DNA from: Edaphovirga cremea
Lineage (GTDB): Bacteria > Pseudomonadota > Gammaproteobacteria > Enterobacterales > Enterobacteriaceae
Assembly: GCF_003332275.1 (NCBI RefSeq)
Contig: NZ_QOVA01000003.1
Coordinates: forward strand, 1 to 64,000
DNA length: 64,000 nucleotides
Direction of reading: 5' to 3'
Within the stretch, counting starts at the first letter, position 1. Every line of letters starts with the position of its first letter. The position numbers were made by a program, and so were the translations under genes. This document shows positions 44,460-54,321 of the stretch, one piece after another. The notes below the pieces were generated by a model. That model worked only from the letters and a program-made list of their open reading frames with translations, was not told where the DNA came from and ran no database searches.

Positions 44460-44975
44460 CACCTCCGCTTGACCAACTTGTTCAAACCAGACTTGTTCAA
44501 ACCAGATTGGTGGTAGCACTTTCCCCTTCCAGACCGCGCCCCTTAATTGGGGCGTTGTCGTTTTTATCGACCTTGCCCAAGGTTGTCTGTTGAGCGGAAT
44601 ACTCCCCGCGTCACGCTTTGTAGACATATTTAATTACATATCTGGATGATGACTAAATCGCCTCATTACTCGTTGTTTTTACTGTTCTTTTACCTTTCCC
44701 ATGACGAGTAATTTTTTTATAATTAGTTAATTACCTCTGTCAAAAGCCAGATACTCCGAATTCTTCACTATAGTTATTACCAAGGTCAGCATGTTTGTAG
44801 CGTTTAATTCTGCTTTGTTTCTATATCGTTAGTGATGTCGAAACCCTTTAATGCAGTATCAAACAAATGTGTTAGGCCTGATTTATCTAAAACTGACGAA
44901 GAGCTGTATGAATACGAATTCGTTGATGTCAGACGAAAATTCATACGGAGTTAAAACCTAAGGTATGGAGATTTT
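44460..44975 (+). other. lexA-yjbJ spacer: tandem duplication and weak terminator, no gene
   Basis: No gene is visible in these 516 bp. The 15-bp unit ACTTGTTCAAACCAG is exactly repeated at 44476-44490 and 44491-44505. A short hairpin (CGCCCC 44537-44542 with GGGGCG 44549-44554, followed by TTGTCGTTTTT) may end lexA transcription. The rest is AT-rich and leads to yjbJ; dinF, which occupies this place in E. coli, has left no recognisable trace. Confidence 0.6.
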
Positions 44976-45188
44976 ATGATGAATAAAGATGAAGCCGGCG
45001 GTAACTGGAAGCAGTTTAAAGGTAAAGTGAAAGAACAATGGGGTAAACTTACCGATGATGATCTGACTATCGTTGAAGGTAAACGCGAGCAGTTGATAGG
45101 TAAGATCCAGGAAAGATATGGCTATCAAAGAGAAGCCGCTGAAAAAGAAGTGAAAGAGTGGGAAGGTCGTAATAAGTACCACTGGTAA
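44976..45188 (+). CDS. yjbJ: CsbD-family stress protein
   Basis: YjbJ is a small abundant stress-related protein of the CsbD family; the function is unknown. The 70 residues (69 if the second of two adjacent ATGs at 44979 is used, as the E. coli start suggests) are nearly identical to E. coli YjbJ: NKDEAGGNWKQFKGKVKEQW, then WGKLTDDDLTIVEGKREQL and the amphipathic tail. GGAG lies six bases before the first ATG. It is charged and soluble, with no signal peptide. Confidence 0.94.
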   Translation: MMNKDEAGGNWKQFKGKVKEQWGKLTDDDLTIVEGKREQLIGKIQERYGYQREAAEKEVKEWEGRNKYHW

Positions 45189-45451
45189 GTCAAATTTTCA
45201 CTCACTTCTTTCTTTAAAACCTAGAGTTTTAGGACTCATGTCTTTTAAATAAGACGGTATTATAAAAATCTCTGGTCGCTCCCGCTGCTCCTACCCGATT
45301 AGCAACGACCAGGATAAAGTGGTACAAGGATGTACCCGCACTTTTTCCCTATCTACTCTGCTCATCTGTCCTGATAAAACCTGATTGAAGTTTATACGCA
45401 CCGAAATAATCGATCGGGTTTCGCTTTTACGGCGAAAACCCAGCTTTTCAA

Positions 45452-45961
45452 TCAGCGCTTTTTCAACACGATGCTGTGATCGTGTTCGCAACTTTCCTGA
45501 TGATCGCAAGATTCAACTTCACGACATTGCGGGCATAAACCATGGGCTTCTACGACGCTGTGCCTCAGGGCAAATCCCGCCTCTTGCGCGAGTTTGGCCA
45601 GCGCCTCTTCGATGCCTTCGGTCGTTTTCTCGGTTACCAGACTGCAACGGTCGCAGATAAAAAGTGCCGATGTATGGGTGGGTTCTTCAAAGTGATGACA
45701 CAGAACATAGCTGTTTGCCGACTCGACGCGATGAATAAATCCCTGCTCAAGCAAAAAATCCAGCGCACGATAGACCGTTGGCGGTTTGGCCTGGGGTTCT
45801 GAAACGCGCAGCAGATCAAGAAGGTCATAGGCACTGATCGCCCCGGGTTGCTGCGCCATGAGGCGTAGGACTTCCAGCCGTTGCGGGGTCAGGCGCACAT
45901 TCCTTTGCTGACAGAGATTTTCCGCCTGCGCGAGTAGCCTTTCCTGGTTGGTTGAGTTCAT
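45452..45961 (-). CDS. zur: Zinc uptake regulator
   Basis: Zur is the Fur-family repressor that blocks zinc uptake genes when zinc is sufficient. The 169-residue protein has the N-terminal winged helix (NVRLTPQRLEVLRLMAQQPG, about 20-39; PPTVYRALDFLLEQGFIHRV, about 59-78) and the metal-binding C-terminal domain with FICDRCSLV (about 101) and HGLCPQCREVESCDHQESCE clusters of Cys and His. It lies between yjbJ and dusA, as in E. coli. The 263 bp after it (45189-45451) hold nothing recognisable. Confidence 0.95.
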   Translation of the reverse strand: MNSTNQERLLAQAENLCQQRNVRLTPQRLEVLRLMAQQPGAISAYDLLDLLRVSEPQAKPPTVYRALDFLLEQGFIHRVESANSYVLCHHFEEPTHTSALFICDRCSLVTEKTTEGIEEALAKLAQEAGFALRHSVVEAHGLCPQCREVESCDHQESCEHDHSIVLKKR

Positions 45962-46199
45962 AGCAATATTCCCGGTACATGAAGAAAACTGATTTTATCA
46001 TGTTTAGCGCCAATCACCGATATAGCGACGCTAACTGAGAGAGTTAACGTGTATTCATAGATTATATTCTATTCAAAGCATCAGCCCACTGTTCCACGTT
46101 TCAGCACATGTGCAGCCTGGGGTGCCAGATCAACCTTCTGTGATATAATCCACGGCTCTGTTCCTGTTGCCGCACTTGGTGTTGGCGTGAGGAATGCCG

Positions 46200-47276
46200 A
46201 TGATGCCACCGGAAAAGAATTCACGTTACATGTCAGATAATCACAGTTCACACACCCTACATACTTTACCAACTCAAGCGCCCGCAGCGCCTTTTGCACT
46301 GCAACGTTTTTCCATTGCGCCGATGCTGGATTGGACCGATCGCCATTGCCGCTATTTCCATCGTCTGCTGAGCGGGCAAGCGCTGCTGTATACCGAAATG
46401 GTCACTACGGGCGCGATTATTCACGGCAAAGGTGATTATCTGGCCTATAGCGATCAGGAGCATCCCGTAGCCTTGCAACTGGGTGGCAGCGATCCTGCCG
46501 CATTGGCGCAATGTGCGAAACTCGCTGAAGCCCGCGGCTATGATGAGATCAACCTTAACGTAGGTTGTCCGTCCGATCGGGTACAGAACGGCATGTTCGG
46601 TGCTTGCCTGATGGCACAGTCAACTCTGGTGGCCGATTGCATTAAAGCGATGCGTGACGTCGTGTCCATCCCGGTTACGGTGAAAACCCGCATTGGTATT
46701 GATGAGCAGGACAGCTACGAATTTCTATGTGATTTTGTGCAAACGGTGGCTGAACGGGGAAATTGTGAGGTGTTCACGATCCATGCCCGTAAAGCCTGGC
46801 TTTCTGGCCTCAGTCCGAAGGAGAATCGCGAAATACCGCCGCTGGATTATCCGCGGGTCTATCAGCTAAAGCGCGATTTTCCGCATCTGACGATCGCGAT
46901 TAACGGTGGAATCAAAACTCTGGAAGAGGCGAAACAGCATCTCCAGCATCTTGATGGTGTCATGATTGGTCGTGAAGCCTATCAGAATCCGGGCATGCTG
47001 GCGCAAGTCGATCGCGAACTGTTTGATGGTCAGGCCGCGGTACCAGACAGCGTGGATATTGTGCGCGCGCTCTATCCGTATATAGAAGCTGAGTTGTCGA
47101 AGGGGACCTATCTTGGTCATATTACTCGCCATATTCTCGGAATATTTCAGAGTATCCCTGGCGCACGGCAATGGCGTCGCCACCTGAGTGAAAATGCCCA
47201 TAAAGCGGGCGCAGATGTCGCGGTGGTTGAACAGGCGCTGCAACACGTTATTCGTCCGCAGCGAAATTCACTATAA
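46200..47276 (+). CDS. dusA: tRNA-dihydrouridine(20/20a) synthase
   Basis: DusA reduces uridine 20/20a in the tRNA D-loop using FMN and NADPH. The product (about 358 residues) has the TIM-barrel Dus signature [20 protein letters not shown] (about 41-60), the catalytic Cys in [20 protein letters not shown] (about 116-135), and RNA/FMN contacts in [15 protein letters not shown] and [14 protein letters not shown] 46200 has GAGGA six bases upstream; neighbouring ATGs at 46194, 46203 and 46230 are possible because the first 35 residues are not conserved. It is divergent from zur. Confidence 0.94.
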   Translation: MMPPEKNSRYMSDNHSSHTLHTLPTQAPAAPFALQRFSIAPMLDWTDRHCRYFHRLLSGQALLYTEMVTTGAIIHGKGDYLAYSDQEHPVALQLGGSDPAALAQCAKLAEARGYDEINLNVGCPSDRVQNGMFGACLMAQSTLVADCIKAMRDVVSIPVTVKTRIGIDEQDSYEFLCDFVQTVAERGNCEVFTIHARKAWLSGLSPKENREIPPLDYPRVYQLKRDFPHLTIAINGGIKTLEEAKQHLQHLDGVMIGREAYQNPGMLAQVDRELFDGQAAVPDSVDIVRALYPYIEAELSKGTYLGHITRHILGIFQSIPGARQWRRHLSENAHKAGADVAVVEQALQHVIRPQRNSL

Positions 47277-47356
47277 GTTGGTTTTTTTGACCACGTCCAA
47301 TGAGAGCTGATTTGGGCGTGGTATTACTTTTCAATGAGTTAGTCCTTCCGCAATTC

Positions 47357-47372
47357 TGGCACGTTTCTTGTA
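47357..47372 (+). promoter_or_regulatory. Sigma-54 promoter of pspG
   Basis: TGGCAC-N5-TTGTA matches the -24/-12 sigma-54 consensus TGGCAC-N5-TTGCW with one mismatch and lies 52 bp before the pspG start. In E. coli pspG is transcribed by sigma-54 RNA polymerase with the enhancer-binding protein PspF under envelope stress. Confidence 0.75.
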
Positions 47373-47423
47373 ATACCTGACATAGATTCTGGTTTCCACA
47401 GTGATAATGTTGAGGAACATACC

Positions 47424-47642
47424 ATGCTAGAAATTTTCTTTATTGTGGGGTTTTTCCTGATGCTGCTCGTCACGGGTGTTTCGTTAGTGGGAATGGTGGC
47501 TGCGCTGTTTGTCGCTGCGCTATTTATGCTGGTGGGTGGTTTGTTCGCCATGGTTATAAAAATGTTACCGTGGCTGGTTCTGGCCGTAGTAGTGGTTTGG
47601 ATTTACCGGACGATGCAAAGACCAAAATTACCGCGTTATTGA
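47424..47642 (+). CDS. pspG: Phage shock protein G
   Basis: PspG is a small inner-membrane effector of the phage-shock (envelope stress) response. The 72-residue protein consists of two to three hydrophobic helices (MLEIFFIVGFFLMLLVTGVS; FVAALFMLVGGLFAMVIKML; LVLAVVVVWIYRTM) and a short basic tail. It is a little shorter than E. coli PspG (80) at the C-terminus. GAGGAACATACCATG supports the start, and the sigma-54 promoter fits the PspF regulon. Confidence 0.93.
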   Translation: MLEIFFIVGFFLMLLVTGVSLVGMVAALFVAALFMLVGGLFAMVIKMLPWLVLAVVVVWIYRTMQRPKLPRY

Positions 47643-48000
47643 ATAGTCTTACGGAAGAGAATGCAGTTTTTTATTATTTATCAGTATGATGGATATTTGT
47701 TTTCGAATCTCTATTGCAATAAAATGCATATAACTTTTACTTATGCGGCAGAGATCACAGGTTTTATCTTAAGTCAGATCAAACCGCGATTAAGGATATT
47801 TTTTAACATGGGTGACTGATAGGATGCTTATCCTTATCGATTTCAGGTCCCATTTTCATCCGCCTGGCGAGATAAATAATAGTCGCAATAGCGACACCGT
47901 CCACCGGGTTTTACTCTGTAGTACCCCTACAAACTGGCAAATGTGTCGCTGGTGTATAAAGCAACAATACCATCAGAGGGCTCCCTAAACGGAGCCCTCT
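47643..48000 (+). terminator. pspG-qor spacer with strong hairpin terminator at its end
   Basis: The spacer has no recognisable gene. AGAGGGCTCC (47975-47984) pairs perfectly with GGAGCCCTCT (47991-48000), a 10-bp stem with a 6-nt loop, followed by TTGTTTG on the plus strand. It may serve both pspG and convergent qor. Immediately after, a 15-bp imperfect tandem repeat (GTAGCGATGAATTTT, GTGGCGATGAATCGT; 48021-48050) occupies the gap to qor. Confidence 0.6.
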
Positions 48001-48063
48001 TTGTTTGTAATGATGAGTTTGTAGCGATGAATTTTGTGGCGATGAATCGTGCCGATGATGCGA

Positions 48064-49053
48064 TTATTTCCCGGGGATCAGCAGGCTTGAGCCTTGTGTC
48101 GCGCGGCTTTGCAACATTTCGTGGGCGCGTTGCGCCTCAGAAAGTGGAAACTTCTGTTTTTCATCCACGTCCACTTTTATCGCACCACTGGCAATCAGCG
48201 AAAAGAGTTCATTACTCGCAGTCACCAGCTCTTGATGAGTGGTGATATAACCATTGAGAGAAGGGCGGGTAACATACAGCGAACCTTTCTGGTTCAGAAT
48301 TCCCAGATCAATGCCGGTGACTGCACCAGACGCGTTACCAAAGCTGACCAGCAACCCACGGCGTTTCAGGCTGTTCAGGGAGTCCAGCCAGGTATTTTTC
48401 CCCACCGAATCATAAACAACCGCGACTCTCTCACCGTCGGTCAATTCCTCGACCCGTTTGGCAATATCTTCATGTTGGTAATTAATGGTCGCCCAGGCTC
48501 CTGCCTGTTTTGCCCGCTCCGCTTTCTCATCCGAACCGACCGTACCGATCAGTTTTGCTCCCAACGCTTTTGACCACTGGCTGGCAATTAAACCGACTCC
48601 GCCTGCCGCGGCATGGAACAGGAATTTTTCATTGGGCTGTATTTCATAAGTTTGGCGTAGCAGATAGTGTACTGTCAGGCCTTTCAGGAAGGATGCCGCA
48701 CCCTGTTCAAAGCTGACCGCATTGGGTAAGTGGGCGATTCTATCTGCTGATACATTATGGTATTCGCTGTAAGCACCGAGTGAGGATTGTGCGTAGACCA
48801 CGCGATCGCCTACTTTTACTCCGCTGACACCTGCGCCGACCTTGGTCACCACACCAGCCGCTTCGGTACCGAGGCCGGAAGGAAGTTGCGTGGGGGCATA
48901 GAGGCCGCTGCGAATATAGGTATCAAGATAATTGATGCCTATCGCCTTGTTTTCAACCTGAACTTCACCAGCGGCAGGATCTTGCGGTGTATAATCGACA
49001 TACTGCAAAACCTCTGGACCGCCGGTTTCGCTAAACTGAATGCGCTTTGCCAT
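48064..49053 (-). CDS. qor: NADPH:quinone oxidoreductase (zeta-crystallin-like)
   Basis: Qor reduces quinones with NADPH and belongs to the zinc-free medium-chain dehydrogenase group. The 329-residue protein has the N-terminal GroES-like domain (AIGINYLDTYIRSGLYAPTQ, about 37-56; GTEAAGVVTKVGAGVSGVKVGDRV), and the Rossmann motif AAAGGVGLIASQWSKALGAK (about 148-167). AGGAG lies before the ATG. It is divergent from dnaB and convergent with pspG, as in E. coli. Confidence 0.94.
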   Translation of the reverse strand: MAKRIQFSETGGPEVLQYVDYTPQDPAAGEVQVENKAIGINYLDTYIRSGLYAPTQLPSGLGTEAAGVVTKVGAGVSGVKVGDRVVYAQSSLGAYSEYHNVSADRIAHLPNAVSFEQGAASFLKGLTVHYLLRQTYEIQPNEKFLFHAAAGGVGLIASQWSKALGAKLIGTVGSDEKAERAKQAGAWATINYQHEDIAKRVEELTDGERVAVVYDSVGKNTWLDSLNSLKRRGLLVSFGNASGAVTGIDLGILNQKGSLYVTRPSLNGYITTHQELVTASNELFSLIASGAIKVDVDEKQKFPLSEAQRAHEMLQSRATQGSSLLIPGK

Positions 49054-49244
49054 GATAACTCCTCCTGATAGGGTTTGATTTCACCCTACGCTATTTGAAT
49101 GTGTCGATCCAGCCATCACCCGTCTGGTCATAAGACCATTTGGAAATGAGGAATCACAAGGTCTTATAATTGAGTATACTGACGCGTCGATTAATCACAG
49201 CGACATCAGAAACTGAACACTTTCGTAGCAGGAAAATGCAACTC

Positions 49245-50651
49245 ATGGCAGCAAAACAACCCACCAGCAAAATGTTCGACACCCGGGACCGTCAGATGGA
49301 GGGTCTCAAATTGCCGCCACACTCGCTGGAGGCTGAACAGTCCGTGCTGGGCGGTTTAATGTTGGATAATGAACGTTGGGATAACGTCGCTGAGCGCGTT
49401 TCCGCTAATGACTTTTTCAGTCGGCCACACCGGTTGATTTTTACCGAGATGCACCGCCTGCTGGAAATGGGTAAGCCGATCGATCTGATCACCCTGTCCG
49501 AGTCGCTGGAGCAGAAGAGCGATCTGGACTCCGTGGGCGGCTTTGCCTATCTGGCTGAACTATCAAAAAATACGCCAAGTGCTGCGAACATTGGTGCTTA
49601 TGCAGATATTGTCCGCGAACGTGCGGTAGTTCGCGAGATGATCTCCGTTGCCAATGAAATTGCGGATGCCGGTTACGACCCGCAGGGACGCAGCAGCGAA
49701 GATCTGCTGGATTTGGCGGAGTCACGCGTTTTCCAGATCGCAGAAAGCCGCGCCAATAAAGATGATGGACCCAAAAGTATTGATCGGATTCTGGAGAGTA
49801 CGGTTGCACGTATCGAAGACCTGTTCCAGCGTCCTCACGATGGTGTAACGGGCGTGTCGACCGGTTATAGCGATCTGGATAAAAAAACCGCTGGCTTGCA
49901 AAAATCCGATCTGATTATCGTGGCCGCGCGTCCCTCTATGGGTAAAACCACCTTCGCCATGAACTTGTGCGAAAACGCCGCGATGATGCAGGAAAAACCG
50001 GTGCTGATTTTCAGTCTGGAGATGCCCGGCGACCAGTTGATGATGCGTATGTTGGCCTCGCTGTCGCGCGTGGATCAGACGCGAATCCGTACCGGTCAGC
50101 TCGATGATGAGGACTGGGCGCGTATCTCAAGTACGATGGGAATTCTGCTCGAAAAGCGCAACATGTATATCGACGACTCTTCGGGGTTAACGCCAACGGA
50201 AGTTCGTTCCCGTGCGCGAAGAGTTTTCCGCGAGCACGGCGGGCTGAGCCTGATCATGATCGATTACCTACAGTTGATGCGTGTTCCTTCCCTGTCTGAC
50301 AACCGTACGCTGGAGATTGCTGAAATCTCGCGTTCATTGAAAGCGCTGGCGAAGGAATTGCAGGTTCCGGTCGTTGCGCTGTCGCAGCTCAACCGAAGCC
50401 TGGAGCAGCGTGCCGACAAACGTCCGGTCAACTCCGACTTGCGTGAATCAGGCTCGATTGAGCAGGATGCGGATTTGATCATGTTTATTTATCGCGATGA
50501 GGTTTATCACGACAACAGTGATGAAAAAGGGATCGCGCAGATTATTTTGGGTAAACAGCGTAACGGCCCGATCGGGACTGTCAGGTTGAAATTTAACGGT
50601 CAATGGTCGCGTTTTGATAACTATGCCGGTCCGCAATTTGATGAAGAATAA
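49245..50651 (+). CDS. dnaB: Replicative DNA helicase
   Basis: DnaB is the hexameric 5'-3' helicase of the replication fork. The 468-residue product from ATG 49245 (MAAKQPTSKMFDTRDRQMEG) matches the E. coli length of 471; longer in-frame starts upstream lack conservation. The N-terminal primase-binding domain (LPPHSLEAEQSVLGGLMLDN, about 24-43) is followed by the RecA-like core with Walker A AARPSMGKTTFAMNL (about 228-242), Walker B LIMIDYLQLM and the DnaB4/5 motif DLRESGSIEQDADLIMFIYR. alr follows after 30 bp. It contains no intein. Confidence 0.97.
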   Translation: MAAKQPTSKMFDTRDRQMEGLKLPPHSLEAEQSVLGGLMLDNERWDNVAERVSANDFFSRPHRLIFTEMHRLLEMGKPIDLITLSESLEQKSDLDSVGGFAYLAELSKNTPSAANIGAYADIVRERAVVREMISVANEIADAGYDPQGRSSEDLLDLAESRVFQIAESRANKDDGPKSIDRILESTVARIEDLFQRPHDGVTGVSTGYSDLDKKTAGLQKSDLIIVAARPSMGKTTFAMNLCENAAMMQEKPVLIFSLEMPGDQLMMRMLASLSRVDQTRIRTGQLDDEDWARISSTMGILLEKRNMYIDDSSGLTPTEVRSRARRVFREHGGLSLIMIDYLQLMRVPSLSDNRTLEIAEISRSLKALAKELQVPVVALSQLNRSLEQRADKRPVNSDLRESGSIEQDADLIMFIYRDEVYHDNSDEKGIAQIILGKQRNGPIGTVRLKFNGQWSRFDNYAGPQFDEE

Positions 50652-50681
50652 CTGAAGACAATACTTAGCTAAGGATAAGAG

Positions 50682-51761
50682 ATGAAAGCGGCAACGGCAG
50701 TGATTGATCGCCGCGCTCTGCGACACAACCTGCAGCAGGTGCGCCGTCTGGCACCCCAGAGTCACCTGATTGCAGTTGTGAAAGCAAACGCTTATGGACA
50801 CGGGTTGCTGGAAACGGCCCACACGTTGCAAGACGCTGATTGTTATGGCGTTGCGCGACTTGGCGAAGCATTGATGCTGCGCTCGGGTGGCATCGTAAAA
50901 CCTATTTTGTTGCTGGAGGGTTTTTTCTCCGCCAGCGACTTGCCAATTCTGGTCGCCAATAGCATTGATACCGCAGTGCACAGCATTGAACAGCTTGAGG
51001 CACTCGAGCAGGCCACGCTGTCGCGACCGGTGAATGTCTGGATGAAACTGGATACGGGTATGCACCGGCTTGGCGTACGGCCTGATAACGCGGAGGCGTT
51101 TTACCAGCGCCTCTTGGCCTGCAAAAACGTCAATCAACCGGTCAACATCATGAGTCATTTCAGTCGTGCTGACGAACCCGAGATGGCAACGACCTTACAA
51201 CAACTTGCCTGTTTCGATGCCTTTGCGCAGGGGAAACCGGGTATGCAATCCATTTCAGCGTCCGGCGGTATCTTGCTGTGGCCTGACGCGCATCGTGATT
51301 GGGTGCGTCCCGGCATTATCATGTACGGCGTTTCCCCGCTTGAACACCCGTATGCCAGTCATTATGGCTTTGAGCCGGTCATGACGCTGAAAACCAGCCT
51401 GATTGCTGTGCGCGAGCATAAAGCTGGCGAACCGGTGGGTTATGGCGGCACCTGGATCAGCGATCGCGATACGCGCCTGGGCGTGATCGCCATGGGTTAT
51501 GGCGACGGTTATCCACGCAGTGCGCCCAGTGGCACACCAGTACGCATTAATGGCCGGGAAGTGCCCATCGCAGGACGGGTCTCGATGGATATGATTTCTA
51601 TCGATTTGGGGCCAGAATCGCCGGACAAAGTGGGTGATGAAGTGATTCTGTGGGGGAGAGATCTGCCGGTAGAGCGAATTGCCGCCGCCAGCGGAATCAG
51701 CGCCTACGAACTCATTACTAAACTGACCTCGCGCGTTGCCATGGAATATATTGGCGACTGA
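50682..51761 (+). CDS. alr: Alanine racemase
   Basis: Alr is a PLP enzyme that makes D-alanine for peptidoglycan. The 359-residue protein has the E. coli length, the PLP Lys in [11 protein letters not shown] (about residue 34), the opposite catalytic Tyr in [20 protein letters not shown] (about 255), and phosphate contacts in SASGGILLW and [20 protein letters not shown] precedes the ATG. It is co-directional with dnaB. Confidence 0.96.
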   Translation: MKAATAVIDRRALRHNLQQVRRLAPQSHLIAVVKANAYGHGLLETAHTLQDADCYGVARLGEALMLRSGGIVKPILLLEGFFSASDLPILVANSIDTAVHSIEQLEALEQATLSRPVNVWMKLDTGMHRLGVRPDNAEAFYQRLLACKNVNQPVNIMSHFSRADEPEMATTLQQLACFDAFAQGKPGMQSISASGGILLWPDAHRDWVRPGIIMYGVSPLEHPYASHYGFEPVMTLKTSLIAVREHKAGEPVGYGGTWISDRDTRLGVIAMGYGDGYPRSAPSGTPVRINGREVPIAGRVSMDMISIDLGPESPDKVGDEVILWGRDLPVERIAAASGISAYELITKLTSRVAMEYIGD

Positions 51762-51830
51762 GGCTGGATTTCCTCCCCCAGAAGGTTGGGGGAGGAGATT
51801 GACTCATTTCTTTATTGATTCATTAATACA

Positions 51831-52607
51831 TTAATTGGTTGGGGTTGCCAGCCATACGCTGATAATTTCCTCATACTTGCCCGTGGCTTTTGTCAGGTGA
51901 AGCCACTGATCCACGTACAGTTTCCAGTTGATATCATCACGCGGCAACATATATGCCTTCTCCCCGTACTGCATCGGTTTTTTCGGGTTTACGGCACATA
52001 ATTGTGGGTAATGTTTCTGCTGGAACAGCGCTTCTGACGCATCCGTTATCATCACATCTGCTTTTTTATCAACGAGTTGCTGAAAAATAGCTACGTTATC
52101 ATGCGTGAGGGTCAGATTGCCTTCAGGCAGGAGCGCATGCACGAATGCTTCATTTGTTCCACCGGCAGGTTCAAGCAGTCGAACGCTGGGTTTATTGATT
52201 TGCTTGATGGTCTGGTATTTCTTCACATCTTCACAGCGAACAAATGGAATCTTGCCGTCAATGTCGACGATATCCGTAAAGTTGGCTTTCTTCTGTCGCT
52301 CAAGCGTCACCGACACACCACCCATGGCAATATCGCATTTGCCAGACAGGAAATCTGGCATCAGGGTTTTCCAGGTGGTTTTGATAAAATTGACCTTGGC
52401 ACCGAGGCTTTCAGCCAGGGATTCCGCCATGGCAATATCGATCCCTTCATACTTACCGTCCTCGCGTAGGTAAGTGTAAGGCTTGTAATCACCGGTGGTG
52501 CAAACGTTAAGTGTACCCTGCTGTAAAACCTGATCCAGTCGCGACTGTGCAGCGCTTGCGCTGCCCGCGACGATCAGTAATAAAGTGGCTAATAGTGTTT
52601 TGTTCAT
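51831..52607 (-). CDS. PheC-like periplasmic protein (cyclohexadienyl dehydratase or amino-acid binding protein)
   Basis: The 258-residue precursor has a signal peptide (cleavage near GSASA, residue 19) and the family-3 solute-binding fold (TTGDYKPYTYLREDGKYEGIDIAMAE, about 37-62, in parts). Several segments resemble PheC, the periplasmic cyclohexadienyl/arogenate dehydratase built on this fold: LERQKKANFTD, PAGGTNEAFVHALLPEG, HDNVAIFQQLVDKKADVMIT followed by DASEALFQQ, and YMLPRDDINWKLYVDQWLHL. No permease or ATPase genes adjoin it, which favours an enzyme over a transporter component. tyrB, which can aminate its products' keto acids, lies next to it on the other strand. Confidence 0.65.
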   Translation of the reverse strand: MNKTLLATLLLIVAGSASAAQSRLDQVLQQGTLNVCTTGDYKPYTYLREDGKYEGIDIAMAESLAESLGAKVNFIKTTWKTLMPDFLSGKCDIAMGGVSVTLERQKKANFTDIVDIDGKIPFVRCEDVKKYQTIKQINKPSVRLLEPAGGTNEAFVHALLPEGNLTLTHDNVAIFQQLVDKKADVMITDASEALFQQKHYPQLCAVNPKKPMQYGEKAYMLPRDDINWKLYVDQWLHLTKATGKYEEIISVWLATPTN

Positions 52608-52620
52608 TATCTATCCCGGA

Positions 52621-52824
52621 TTATGCATTATCGGCAGGCGCATTGACTGCCGTTAGAGTGAGTTTCCTTTTTTTGCTTCGATACCCTATTGCCAACGCCA
52701 ATAACCAGACGGGGATCGGTAAGACCGACATCTGAATACCGGGCGTCAAGTACATAATAACCAGAATTCCGCTCAGGAACAGTAGGCCAGGAATATTCGT
52801 CAGCGGATATTGCAATCGGGAGAA
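52621..52824 (-). pseudogene. C-terminal remnant of an APC-family amino acid permease
   Basis: The open frame encodes FSRLQYPLTNIPGLLFLSGI, then LVIMYLTPGIQMSVLPIPVWLLALAIGY and a basic tail, ending 13 bp before the PheC-like start. This resembles the last two helices and tail of amino acid permeases of the CycA/ProY/PheP group (helix 11 end, loop, YLTPG-type turn, IPVWL helix 12). A complete permease has about 450 residues; a stop lies directly upstream and no good start or ribosome site exists (only a TTG at 52815). I read it as a truncated gene; a functional 64-residue membrane protein is the alternative. Confidence 0.55.
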
Positions 52825-52997
52825 TTAACCGAAAAGGGGCAACGGCGCGGCATGAGTATCGCTTTGTGCTCGTCAGGGATCGCCAAAGGCAGAAAAACTG
52901 GTAGGCTGTTATGCAGTGATCATGTCGATAACATTACGCGGCGCGTTAGCGTATAACCCCTTACCCTGAAAAAGAACGAACCAAGGAGAGTAGCACC

Positions 52998-54191
52998 ATG
53001 TTCCAAAATGTTGATGCCTACGCGGGTGACCCCATTCTGTCGCTGATGGAAAGTTTCAAAAAAGATCCGAGAGAGCAAAAGGTTAACCTGAGTATCGGGC
53101 TGTATTATGACGAGCACGGTGTGATCCCGCAGATGAAAGCGGTTGAAGCCGCCGAAGCGCAACTGAATGCAACGTCACAGGGTGCCTCCGTCTATTTGCC
53201 GATGGAAGGTTTGCAGCCTTACCGCGCTGCTATCCAGCAGTTGTTGTTTGGTGCCGATCACGCGATGTTGCAGCAACAGCGCATTGCTACCATCCAAACG
53301 GTGGGGGGATCGGGTGCGCTGAAAGTGGGGGCCGATTTCCTTAAGCGCTATTTCCCGGATTCTGAGGTATGGGTCAGCGATCCAACCTGGGAAAACCACA
53401 TTGCAATTTTCTCCGGTTCCGGTTTCAACGTTCATACTTATCCGTACTTTGATGCTGAGAACTTGTCTGTCAATGTTGAGGCGATGCTGACCAGCCTGCA
53501 AAAATTACCGCTGAAAAGTATCGTGTTGCTTCATCCGTGCTGTCATAACCCGACCGGTTCCGACCTGACCAATGAACAGTGGGACAAAGTGATTCTGGTG
53601 GCCAAAGAGCGCCAGTTGATTCCGTTCCTTGATATTGCCTATCAGGGTTTTGGTGCCGGATTGAACGAAGATGCGTACGCCATCCGCGCGATGGCGCAAG
53701 CTGAATTGCCGTGTCTGGTCAGTAATTCCTTCTCTAAAATCTTCTCGTTGTATGGCGAACGCGTTGGCGGCTTGTCTGTCGTCTGTGAGAGCAGTGAAGC
53801 AGCCAACCGCGTTTTGGGGCAGTTGAAAGCGACCGTGCGCCGCAACTATTCCAGTCCGCCGAATTTTGGTGCGCAGGTTGTGGCTAAAGTACTCAACGAC
53901 AATGCACTGCGTGCCGAGTGGCAGGCCGAAGTTGAGCGTATGCGCACCCGCATTATCGAAATGCGCAAAACGTTGGTGGCAACACTGAAAACAGCCGTGC
54001 CTGGGCGTAATTTCGATTATCTTATGGAGCAGCGTGGTATGTTCAGTTACACCGGCTTCAGCGTTGCTCAGGTTGATCGACTGCGTGAAGAGTTTGGTGT
54101 CTATCTGATCGCCAGTGGCCGCGTCTGTATGGCGGGCCTGAACCACGGTAACGTGCAGCGTGTCGCCGAGGCTTTTGCCGCCGTACAGTAA
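52998..54191 (+). CDS. tyrB: Aromatic-amino-acid aminotransferase
   Basis: TyrB makes tyrosine and phenylalanine (and can make leucine) by transamination with PLP. The 397-residue protein has the E. coli TyrB length and starts [20 protein letters not shown]; it contains [18 protein letters not shown] (about 103-120), [20 protein letters not shown] (about 180-199) and the PLP Lys in [17 protein letters not shown] (about 242-258). The Cys-Cys-His in the second motif is typical of TyrB rather than AspC. AAGGAGAG precedes the ATG. I did not find a clear TyrR box by eye. Confidence 0.94.
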   Translation: MFQNVDAYAGDPILSLMESFKKDPREQKVNLSIGLYYDEHGVIPQMKAVEAAEAQLNATSQGASVYLPMEGLQPYRAAIQQLLFGADHAMLQQQRIATIQTVGGSGALKVGADFLKRYFPDSEVWVSDPTWENHIAIFSGSGFNVHTYPYFDAENLSVNVEAMLTSLQKLPLKSIVLLHPCCHNPTGSDLTNEQWDKVILVAKERQLIPFLDIAYQGFGAGLNEDAYAIRAMAQAELPCLVSNSFSKIFSLYGERVGGLSVVCESSEAANRVLGQLKATVRRNYSSPPNFGAQVVAKVLNDNALRAEWQAEVERMRTRIIEMRKTLVATLKTAVPGRNFDYLMEQRGMFSYTGFSVAQVDRLREEFGVYLIASGRVCMAGLNHGNVQRVAEAFAAVQ

Positions 54192-54238
54192 TGGCCAGTG
54201 GCAAAAAGCAGTTTTCTCAGGGGGCGATACCCTTTATC

Positions 54239-54268
54239 AGGGCGATAGAGATATCGCCCTTGTTGTTT
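54239..54268 (+). terminator. Terminator after tyrB
   Basis: AGGGCGATA (54239-54247) and TATCGCCCT (54252-54260) form a perfect 9-bp stem with a GAGA loop, followed by TGTTGTTT. The same AGGGCGAT/ATCGCCCT arms occur again after yjbR (55133-55154). Confidence 0.75.
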
Positions 54269-54321
54269 ATGTGCATCTGGGAGCAATCCGAGGGTATATA
54301 CTGATTAAGGTGGGCAAGATT

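Noticed and set aside
47943-48245. 100-codon frame spanning the pspG-qor terminator
   Set aside because: It crosses a terminator hairpin and a tandem repeat and is antisense to the end of qor.
52825-52997. TyrR box in the tyrB promoter
   Set aside because: TyrB genes are commonly TyrR-controlled, but I could not find TGTAAA-N6-TTTACA-like sites by eye.
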